This document shows, piece by piece, positions 29,700 through 37,563 of a DNA stretch of 64,000 nt. The translations under genes and the position numbers were made by a program. The stretch is from contig NZ_JAMFLX010000009.1 of NCBI RefSeq assembly GCF_023502345.1, positions 1 through 64,000 on the forward strand, written 5' to 3'. Source of the DNA: Parendozoicomonas callyspongiae. GTDB taxonomy: Bacteria > Pseudomonadota > Gammaproteobacteria > Pseudomonadales > Endozoicomonadaceae. Every line of letters begins with the position of its first letter. Within the stretch, counting starts at the first letter, position 1. A model generated the notes under the pieces. That model searched no databases and was not told the origin of the DNA. It saw only the letters and a list, made by a program, of their open reading frames with translations.

Positions 29700-32426
29700 T
29701 TAAACCGGCTGTACATCACGATATTTGGTTGGATTCACTTTCACATGGGAATTCGGTTGTAAAATCGGCCGGGCAATAATCGGCTCATAGCCGCCATGCT
29801 GCATAAGCCTTTCATTAATCAGAGAAGCCAGCTCCAGCTTCTGATAAGAGCCTGGGGATATTACCCACGAGCCTTTATTCGCATCATCAACGTAATAAAA
29901 CGCCTTTGATTCATCATGAGACCACTCCCGATGGACAGCGATGAAATGGCCACCATGACCAAGAAGGGCCAGGCCACACGTGGAAATGAACGCTTCAAAC
30001 TTATCTATGCACAGTTCAGGTAACCCATTTTCTATGCGGGAAACTTCAGATTTTTCGCCCAGAAATATTTCACAGTTCCTCTGTAAGAAATCCAGCTTTT
30101 CCAGCCGATTTGTATTCTCCTGCTGCCCGGCTCCCTGAAGTTTTTCGGCCAATTCCTTGCGCAGTCTCATGGGATGTTTATCCAAATGCTTGAATCGGCA
30201 GTGACTGATATATATTGCCCACCCAGAGCAGATTCCCCCCAGGCGGGCACGCCAGCCGAGAACATCACCCTGGTTCCATGGAATATAATCGGGCCAATCG
30301 TGCCTGAAGGGCGTTTTGACCAGGTCGTAATACTTCTTAAGAAAATCACTCTGATTCTCCAGTGAGCCAGAGTCATCCGGAGAGACACAAGGGGTCAAAT
30401 AAACTTCATTAGTCTCCTGGGGATTATCAACACGTTCTGACTGCTGGTCATGCTTCTTATCAGAAAAAAATGGATATTTCTCCTGCAGTTCCTGCCGCTG
30501 CTCAGGAGTAAACCGGGCAAAGACATCTGGTTTCTCACCCAAGGCTTCAGCAAATAATGGCTGGGCAACAGCCAGTTTGAACAGGCTTTCATTAGAGAAT
30601 TGATCCAGTTTTCCCAATCTGAATTGCTTTACAGCATTGTATTTTTGATGGGGATACAGCAGTAGAGACAGTAATGTTTGCTCTTGAAATAAGTTGGATG
30701 ATTCCTTGAGATATGTTTCCGGTTTTTCTAAAAGCTCCCTCAAGGTTTCGACAAATAAACCCGCGACTTTCAGTTTTGTTTCATCGCTGTATTGCTTGAG
30801 CCCCATAACTTTTTTGCATCCTGCCGCGCTTCGCTGGAAAGATGCCTGCAGCAAATCATCGGAAAGAACGTTGTCTTCCTGGTCTCTTCGATCCATATAT
30901 TGCATCAGGATGGCAGGATAGGTCTTGAGTATCCGAAGCTGTTCAGGAGTCATATTGTCCTGAGAGTCAGGCAATGTCATTTGCATGGCCCTGGCATCCT
31001 CCCATGCAGGTTGCTGCTGATGAACCAGAAACTGGCCTGTTCTTTCCCTTAAATGTCTTTTTGCCCAGGGGCTTACCAGATCATATTCCAGGCGGCTCTT
31101 TTGATCTGTTTGCTGCTCTGGCTGCTCTGGCTGCTGTTCTTCCGGATAAAGGCATTGAAAATAATAGTTTGAAAATTCTGCGTATTGATTGCAAAGGTCT
31201 GCCAGCTCTGGTTTGTTGTTTATCAAACCGTTATTCTCTGGTTTTATCAAGGCACTGACATAACGAGGAAACCGGCAGGCAAGCTCAGCCAGGTGCTGGG
31301 GTGTGAATCCCTGCAAAATTGTCTGTATGGTATTGCATATAGCCGGATACTGACGTTTGATAAGCTTTGTGGCACAAATCTGCTTTGTTTCCTCATGGCA
31401 AAGCCATTCGAAATTTCCATAGGTATACAGCAGAAAGTCAGGATGCCAGGAGTATATTTCCAGCAGAATGCCCGCCATTTGATCGCCATTTCTGGTCTTA
31501 AATAATGTATTGGCCAGCTCAACATCATTATAAAGCACACGATTCGCACAGCCCTTGTTTTTCACCAGCACCATCATGGCCAGCAGATCATCTTCCTGGC
31601 ACTCTTTGGTGCTAATGATTTTATTGCGAATATCCTCATATAAGGCCTCTACCAGCTCCGGGTGATAACTGGCAATAGCCGCCATATGGGCAAGATGAAT
31701 AGCTGGATGAAAATTTTCTCGATTGTTTAAAACCTCTTTTGCATTTCTGATGGATTTCCAGCACAAGGGAATCAAAAGGGACATGGGGTCCTGACTCCGA
31801 AAACCATCTTTACTTTTCATGGTGTCAAACACCAGCTCCGGGTGAGAATCCGCAATGGCGAGAAAATCACTCTCCTGCAGTTTATTCTGATGAGTCAACA
31901 GGATATTCTCTGCTGTTTCCGGTTGGGAGTGACGGGCGATATAAACGAAATCTGCCAACTGAAGTGAATCCTGATACAGGTAAAGCTGTTCCAGTCGTTT
32001 TTTATCATCAACCAGCATGGCAATCAGCCGTCCTCTGCGAAATGCCTGGGCACGTTTGCTATCACCTTTCATACTGTTGATATTTCGAATCAGGAATTGA
32101 TCAAAATCCTCCACACTTGCAACAGTGACAATGGGGCCATGGCCACTCGGCCATGTTTCAGAAAGCCAGTGGCAGTTGCGCAGAAATTGACTGTAAGTCT
32201 GGGAAAGCTGCTGACAGAGCCTGCCTACTACAGGCTTCTGAACAATCTGACCCGGCAGGTTCTGTTTGTTATAGACATTCACCTGAATCCGAAGATCATC
32301 CCGAATCCAGGCAACAGCGCCCCGCTCCCTGAATTTCCCCCAGTTTTTCGGATCACATATCTGATTCGGAGCTAAACCAGAAATCTGACCTGTTGAACCA
32401 GGCCCTTTACTCGCTGCAACCTGCAT
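29700..32426 (-). CDS. Large helical protein with possible YopT-like (C58) cysteine protease end
   Basis: 908 residues, no signal peptide, ATG with AAGGGGGGA upstream. Most of the protein is helical, with repeated phrases such as SHPELVFDTM, SYHPELVEALY, SWHPDFLLYTY and CRFPRYVSAL spaced through residues 200-400 that look like a degenerate helical repeat. The last 180 residues contain a Cys in GGICSGWAIY (C733), a His in GHGGHFIAVH (H827) and an Asp in FYYVDDANKGSW (D847/848). That order and the H-x-I-A-V ... Y-V-D-x-N context recall YopT-family proteases that cleave prenylated Rho GTPases. Gene presence is sure; the protease call is inference from a few motifs. Confidence 0.6.
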   Translation of the reverse strand: MQVAASKGPGSTGQISGLAPNQICDPKNWGKFRERGAVAWIRDDLRIQVNVYNKQNLPGQIVQKPVVGRLCQQLSQTYSQFLRNCHWLSETWPSGHGPIVTVASVEDFDQFLIRNINSMKGDSKRAQAFRRGRLIAMLVDDKKRLEQLYLYQDSLQLADFVYIARHSQPETAENILLTHQNKLQESDFLAIADSHPELVFDTMKSKDGFRSQDPMSLLIPLCWKSIRNAKEVLNNRENFHPAIHLAHMAAIASYHPELVEALYEDIRNKIISTKECQEDDLLAMMVLVKNKGCANRVLYNDVELANTLFKTRNGDQMAGILLEIYSWHPDFLLYTYGNFEWLCHEETKQICATKLIKRQYPAICNTIQTILQGFTPQHLAELACRFPRYVSALIKPENNGLINNKPELADLCNQYAEFSNYYFQCLYPEEQQPEQPEQQTDQKSRLEYDLVSPWAKRHLRERTGQFLVHQQQPAWEDARAMQMTLPDSQDNMTPEQLRILKTYPAILMQYMDRRDQEDNVLSDDLLQASFQRSAAGCKKVMGLKQYSDETKLKVAGLFVETLRELLEKPETYLKESSNLFQEQTLLSLLLYPHQKYNAVKQFRLGKLDQFSNESLFKLAVAQPLFAEALGEKPDVFARFTPEQRQELQEKYPFFSDKKHDQQSERVDNPQETNEVYLTPCVSPDDSGSLENQSDFLKKYYDLVKTPFRHDWPDYIPWNQGDVLGWRARLGGICSGWAIYISHCRFKHLDKHPMRLRKELAEKLQGAGQQENTNRLEKLDFLQRNCEIFLGEKSEVSRIENGLPELCIDKFEAFISTCGLALLGHGGHFIAVHREWSHDESKAFYYVDDANKGSWVISPGSYQKLELASLINERLMQHGGYEPIIARPILQPNSHVKVNPTKYRDVQPV

Positions 32427-32530
32427 AAAAATCCCCCCTTGTCATTCCGGCAAGAATAAGGATTTAAAGCGGCAGACAACATAACATTGCTGTTAGAAGG
32501 AGTATTGGGATGGGTAACGAGAATACGGGT

Positions 32531-32968
32531 CTAAGTCTCCAGAAGAAACGTGACAGGGCCATCGTTGAGGAGACTGACTTTCATATCAGCACCAAAGCGA
32601 CCACAGGCCACCGGCCGGTGCCTTTGCCGGGCCTCCTCAACGAACTTGTCATACAGCGCGTTCCCCTGCTCCGGTGAGGCCCCCGAGCTGAAGCTGGGGC
32701 GCAGGCCCTTGCGGGTATCAGCAACAAGTGTGAACTGGGAGACAATCAGCAAACCACCGCCAGTATCAGTCAGACTGCGGTTCATCCTGTCGTTTTCATC
32801 GGGAAAAATCCGGTAACGCAGAACCTTGTCCAGAAGTCTGCCTGCCTTTTCCGGGTTATCGTCTTTCTCTACTCCCAGAAGAAGCAGAATACCGTTTCCA
32901 ATCTCGCCAACGGTTTCTTCATTGACAACAATACTTGCCTGGCTGACTCTTTGAATCAGTCCTTTCAT
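32531..32968 (-). CDS. dtd: D-aminoacyl-tRNA deacylase
   Basis: Homodimeric proofreading enzyme removing D-amino acids (and glycine from tRNA-Ala) from tRNAs. 145 residues, the usual length. Both active-site signatures are intact: SQFTLVADTRKG and the C-terminal NDGPVTF with the cross-subunit Gly-cisPro. In Pseudomonas dtd sits directly beside pip; here pip is on the same strand but 16 kb away with accessory genes between. Confidence 0.97.
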   Translation of the reverse strand: MKGLIQRVSQASIVVNEETVGEIGNGILLLLGVEKDDNPEKAGRLLDKVLRYRIFPDENDRMNRSLTDTGGGLLIVSQFTLVADTRKGLRPSFSSGASPEQGNALYDKFVEEARQRHRPVACGRFGADMKVSLLNDGPVTFLLET

Positions 32969-32998
32969 TCATTTCTCCAGCACACGGCGAGCCGCCTG

Positions 32999-35659
32999 TT
33001 ATTTTCCTAATTGGAAGCTTCTAAAGAATCTAGTTACGCGGTGAACAAGCGCCTGTGATTGATCATACTGCCTGCAGCCATCACCCAAAGTCTCACGCAG
33101 GGAAACATCATCTCGAAACATGTCACCGAGGGTGGCACCTGATTGCTTCTCTACACACCCCCGACAGCGGGCTCCTGGCCCCACTGGCCCCAGAGCCGAC
33201 AGGGGTACAAAGTACGTCGCATTTTTGTCTGGGATATGAGATGAGAACAGTTTTTTACACGTATTACACGTGGCGTATTCCCTATCGACTGGCATTGGAT
33301 TTTGAGCCGCTGCAGAGGAAGGCACTGATTGAGCACCACCGTCAGGTTTAACAATCAGATTACTTAATTCATTTATCTGCGATTTAATAGAGGCAATGCT
33401 GGTATCTCCCTTCATCAGCTCAATCGCATGAGATAACAACCTGTTCTTCAACCACGATTGAAATGAGCCCAGCAGATCTTGCTTCTGCTGTTCTTCAGCT
33501 GCACGCAGCGCAGCCTGATAATCTTCCTGCTCCTGTCGCAGAAGACACTCAATCATCAACCTTCCAAAGGAGAGACCGTCAGCTTGTTTTTCTTCATCCC
33601 AGTTTTTTCCCTGGGTGTGTAACAAACTGTTGCCCGATTGAGCATGGATGAAGGATGTGCATACCGCTTTTCCCCGCCCATTAATGCGGATATTGGCAGG
33701 TTTCAGAGCGGTTTCCACATTGAAAGCTTTATACGTGCTGAAAACAATATTCCTTTTATGGGCCCAGGTGATGTCGCTTGCGATCTGTTTAAAGATTTCA
33801 ATTATTTGCAATAGGCTCTTTTCATCATTAAGAATCATGGCTTCCTTGAGAGATAAACCAACAGCTGGCAAAATCAGGCCTGTCAGTTCATAATCCCTGT
33901 CGCCGCCGATGTCCAACAGTATATGTTCGACAGCAGGTATGAACGCTTGCGCAACCCACCCACGGCCTCTCGCAAAAATAGCTTTATCAATACTCCGATA
34001 GAAGGCAAGCTCCTCTTGTCGCTGACTCTGGGTGATCTCTTGGTGCCAAAGTTTTAAAGTGACCGTTTCCCGAAGCGGAGACAGATGTGCCTCTTTGTAA
34101 ACGGAAAAAGTATCCACACTGGTATTCCCACTACGAGCATCTGTTATTTCATGAAAATACATCTTATCGTAAGGGAAATCCCGGGGGAGCATGACCTGTC
34201 TTCTGGCCCCACCTTTGCTGTCAAGCTCCCACCAATCTGATAACTCTTTGACATTTTTGTTCAGATCTTCCTGTCTTGGGATAGCTGGCGGGTGCCTGTG
34301 ACCATAAAGATCATGAAGCAATTTCCGGGTGAACCTTCCTTTAGGTATCAAATATTCACTGATTGCCATGAGCCAGCTGCCGTGACCCATACTGCTCGCA
34401 AAATCACTAGGGACCAATGAGTTGACATCTGGATTCCCTAAGTAGAAGAGTGCTCTTATACTACCATAATCACGAGTACTGGGACCTAAATCTATCAAAG
34501 CCTTAAAATCATCCCGACTGAGAAAATAATCTGGAACAGCACCCAGCCTGGTAGCTACTTGCCGATCAACGTATATTTTCAACAGATTTTCCCCGACCCA
34601 GGGGCCAGGTATTGTTCGTGCCGCACCTAAAGCACCTGCCTTAATCAACGCACCTTTGACAAGTGGCTTTGGCAGATCAGCCAGCAAATTTAGCAACACA
34701 TCCAATCCTTTTTCTCGTTCACCTTTACTCTTTTGAAGGTCTCCGTAAAAATATTGTTCGATAACGTTCCAACCCAGGCCAGAATGAAACCACCAACGTA
34801 AATGGTAATATGAACCTAACTCTAGAGATGCCTTGGCATATTCAGCAATCCTCTGCTGTCGCGCTGCTACATCATCGGCACCCAGGTTAAGAGGCCCTGA
34901 CTCCGCCCCCCTGTCATGATCACGAAAGTCACGAAGGCTGTGATAAAAATCTCTTAATAGATATAGGTTATTCGGCACTATGCTTTCTGCCGGTGATTCG
35001 CCACCTTCTGAGCTCTCGCTTCCCTGCTCCTTGATCTTTGCAATATCATCGTCTTGTAGAATATTCACATGCACTGCGTTCGCTTCAGACTGCAAGTCGA
35101 AGATGGTACAGGAAGGGGATTCAGGTACCTCCATTTTATTATCACTTTGCGTTTCGGGCATAACAAACAGCCACTGAAGCTGACCTGGCAGCGACTGCTC
35201 ATTAGCGATCTTAAGATCCTGCCAGATTTGACCTGCCTTTAATTCTGGAACAGAAATAGTAAAGTGGCCGTTTGGCAACAACGATGGAGGCCTGTAATAG
35301 TAACGTCCATCTTCTTCTGCTTTTCTCTGAAGGTCGGTGAACTTTTCATCCACTGCATAAGGGAGGCTCAGCTTTTTTACCAGACTATGCACTGCGCTAA
35401 ACTGCTGATAACCGTCTGGGGCAGACTCTGTGCCATCTGGCTTTTCCCTTGATAATACAAGCCCTTTAGCTTTTATCATGCCCAGAATTTCATCAGTAAA
35501 AAAATGGTTGTCTGGCAGACTGACTACAACCTGAGACCCGCCCTTTGCAATCAACACCGTATAGCCAGAGTAGGCAGGTTGTGCACACATCATAAGGGTG
35601 GCCAGTATACCGAGTGTTTTTACACACCACTGAGGACACAAAATGTACAGCGATTTCAT
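32999..35659 (-). CDS. Secreted kinase-like protein with degenerate active site, paralogue 1
   Basis: The 886 residues start with a signal peptide ending near PAYSG. A helical segment at about 280-350 (SGLGWNVIEQ ... LLADLPKPLVKGAL) has some look of a Death domain. Residues about 510-720 resemble a protein kinase: VTLKLW (Lys of beta-3), EELAFYR (helix C Glu), ITWAHKRNIVF then ALKPANIRI (the catalytic-loop K-P-x-N) and VCTSF where DFG should be. The HRD aspartate is missing and the loop is lengthened by about ten residues, so a pseudokinase is likely. A C-x2-C ... C-x2-C zinc motif follows at about 800-850 (CNTCKK, CRGCVE). Two paralogues lie at 37564-40359 and 40595-43354. Confidence 0.65.
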   Translation of the reverse strand: MKSLYILCPQWCVKTLGILATLMMCAQPAYSGYTVLIAKGGSQVVVSLPDNHFFTDEILGMIKAKGLVLSREKPDGTESAPDGYQQFSAVHSLVKKLSLPYAVDEKFTDLQRKAEEDGRYYYRPPSLLPNGHFTISVPELKAGQIWQDLKIANEQSLPGQLQWLFVMPETQSDNKMEVPESPSCTIFDLQSEANAVHVNILQDDDIAKIKEQGSESSEGGESPAESIVPNNLYLLRDFYHSLRDFRDHDRGAESGPLNLGADDVAARQQRIAEYAKASLELGSYYHLRWWFHSGLGWNVIEQYFYGDLQKSKGEREKGLDVLLNLLADLPKPLVKGALIKAGALGAARTIPGPWVGENLLKIYVDRQVATRLGAVPDYFLSRDDFKALIDLGPSTRDYGSIRALFYLGNPDVNSLVPSDFASSMGHGSWLMAISEYLIPKGRFTRKLLHDLYGHRHPPAIPRQEDLNKNVKELSDWWELDSKGGARRQVMLPRDFPYDKMYFHEITDARSGNTSVDTFSVYKEAHLSPLRETVTLKLWHQEITQSQRQEELAFYRSIDKAIFARGRGWVAQAFIPAVEHILLDIGGDRDYELTGLILPAVGLSLKEAMILNDEKSLLQIIEIFKQIASDITWAHKRNIVFSTYKAFNVETALKPANIRINGRGKAVCTSFIHAQSGNSLLHTQGKNWDEEKQADGLSFGRLMIECLLRQEQEDYQAALRAAEEQQKQDLLGSFQSWLKNRLLSHAIELMKGDTSIASIKSQINELSNLIVKPDGGAQSVPSSAAAQNPMPVDREYATCNTCKKLFSSHIPDKNATYFVPLSALGPVGPGARCRGCVEKQSGATLGDMFRDDVSLRETLGDGCRQYDQSQALVHRVTRFFRSFQLGK

Positions 35660-35776
35660 AACGACAGTCCGATAAACGCAGCGTCATAATAACGCTTAAA
35701 AACTCTTAAAGAATCTTGCATAACGGTCATTGTCAGCACTCGTTTGCAAGAGCAGCGATAATTGTGAAGGGCTGAA

Positions 35777-35805
35777 GTTATAGCTGTGATTAAAAGCTTC
35801 AACAA
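35777..35805 (-). promoter_or_regulatory. Predicted sigma-70 promoter of kinase-like paralogue 1
   Basis: Minus strand: -35 TTGTTG (35800-35805), 17-base spacer, -10 TATAAC (35777-35782). The spacer carries AATCACAGC. The same arrangement precedes both paralogues, and a common GCAAAGTTGTT lies over the -35 of this copy and the second. It lies about 120 bases before the start codon. Confidence 0.6.
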
Positions 35806-35893
35806 CTTTGCCAACAGCTTTGTCAGCAAAAATAACAGCACCCTGACCATATTCTGATGTCTAATACGTCAGGATTTGGAGAGGGTTGTCTAT

Positions 35894-37555
35894 ATGCCTA
35901 CAGTTTTCGGCCCAGGCCCCAACTACAGCAGGCCCGAGCCAAGAAGCAAAAAAGAGAAAAAGGCATTCAAAAAGCAGCGACAACAATCGCGACTGGCCGA
36001 AACTGTCACAGCTCAACATCGTTTTTTCCTGCGCAGGTGCTGCAAAGCATGCGTGAGTTCACTGAAACTGCTGGCCGTAAGTGAGCGAAGCGTGGAAGTT
36101 ATCTCTGTCTCGGCTGGAGTCGTCGCAGGATGGGTGGGTTATTTTGGCTGCCGCTTCATCAACCCTCTCATCCACTCTCTATCAATATACCTGCCAGACG
36201 GGTACGAACAGCCTGTTACCAAGGTAGCCAAATACGCTGTCAGTATTTTATGCAGCTGTCTAACTTACCATTACACCCGGCATTGCCTGAGCCACTTTGT
36301 CCACCTGGCTTCTGGTGATGAAGATCACCAGAAGATTTACCACCAGAAGCTGCCCTCTCTGATTAAGATTTTTCAGGATCGCTTATATCAACAAGACAAA
36401 GTAGCTAATGCGCTCAAGCGTATGAAGGTCAGCCATCTACAAGCCCTGATAGCGGATTACCTGGGAAACATATACCAGAAATACACATATCTTCGTCAAG
36501 CTGATGAGGATCAGCAACTGGAAGCAATACAACTCCAACTTGATTATGACCTGATAATGATGTCGCAAAATAACAATCAAAAAGGTGAAGAGAGCCCCAT
36601 TTTCGATAACTTAATCTCGCAGGTGTCCTTACGGCTTGAATCGATAAGGACCAAAGAGAAAGTAGCAGCTGCATTCATGGAGGCTTATCTACACCTCAAA
36701 GAAAATGATGTTGAATTTAACCGCGCATTTACAGCTCTGTTCGGAAATTTATCAAGTACTTCGCCAGCAGTTATTAGACACCTGGCCGAACAGATTGAGG
36801 ACCCAGATCTCTTTGATCAACAAGCCAAACTGGCTACTATGATCAAAACACACCCACTTGTGAAAACAACACTAAAGGATGCAGTGATAAACCATATTAA
36901 AGCCAAAATGGCAAAAGCTAGAAAAATTGAACAGCGTCAGAAGGAGAAACAAGAGCAAAAACGCACCCAACAGCCTTTACTTCAATCCCAGCCTCCCGGT
37001 ACTTTAAGCCCTCCCCAGGAACCAACTGAACCTAAACCTGTAAAAAAGAAACGTTCCAAAAAAGATATAAAAGTGGACGAGACAGAACTGGCAACACCAA
37101 CACCACTTCAGCCTTCTCAGCCAAGACCTTTTATAGAGCAAGACAAAGATATGGAAAATAGAATTCTCGCCACTACGACTGAAGCTGAAAGAAAGCAACA
37201 TCTTAAGAAATGCTTTGAACGAATTAACGACTGTGTTTACTGGGATTCCATAGCGCTTGTCAGTACAGCCGGCGATGGCTGGGAAGCCAGAGACAAGAAT
37301 GGAAATATCAGGCAGATTTACCATATGTCCGCAGGATTCAAGGACAAAGGAGAGAGAAACAAGGCAACCTTGCTGTTTACACGCTCCGGTAACAAGGTTG
37401 AACCTATCGCTATCGCTGCCCATTTAGACCGCTCAACCATTGAGTATAAAATCATAAACTGCCTCGGTGGCTGGCAGTTAAATACAAAAACTGTCGACCT
37501 GACCCAAAGCCTTGTTGCCACAGGCCCCACCCTTGAATCACCTCCTGACATCTGA
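35894..37555 (+). CDS. Unknown protein with two membrane segments and proline/lysine-rich linker
   Basis: I do not recognise this 553-residue protein. The basic N-terminus (RSKKEKKAFKKQRQQ) precedes two likely membrane segments at about residues 70-95 and 115-135, a helical domain, a Lys/Gln/Pro linker (about 340-400) and a compact C-terminal part with DGWEARDKNG and IAIAAHLDRSTIEYKI. The ATG at 35894 follows GGAGAGGG; a TTG six codons up overlaps that site and is unlikely. It is the only plus-strand gene in the block between dtd and the NTF2-like gene and ends eight bases from its convergent neighbour. Confidence 0.6.
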   Translation: MPTVFGPGPNYSRPEPRSKKEKKAFKKQRQQSRLAETVTAQHRFFLRRCCKACVSSLKLLAVSERSVEVISVSAGVVAGWVGYFGCRFINPLIHSLSIYLPDGYEQPVTKVAKYAVSILCSCLTYHYTRHCLSHFVHLASGDEDHQKIYHQKLPSLIKIFQDRLYQQDKVANALKRMKVSHLQALIADYLGNIYQKYTYLRQADEDQQLEAIQLQLDYDLIMMSQNNNQKGEESPIFDNLISQVSLRLESIRTKEKVAAAFMEAYLHLKENDVEFNRAFTALFGNLSSTSPAVIRHLAEQIEDPDLFDQQAKLATMIKTHPLVKTTLKDAVINHIKAKMAKARKIEQRQKEKQEQKRTQQPLLQSQPPGTLSPPQEPTEPKPVKKKRSKKDIKVDETELATPTPLQPSQPRPFIEQDKDMENRILATTTEAERKQHLKKCFERINDCVYWDSIALVSTAGDGWEARDKNGNIRQIYHMSAGFKDKGERNKATLLFTRSGNKVEPIAIAAHLDRSTIEYKIINCLGGWQLNTKTVDLTQSLVATGPTLESPPDI

Positions 37556-37563
37556 TGGGGGCA

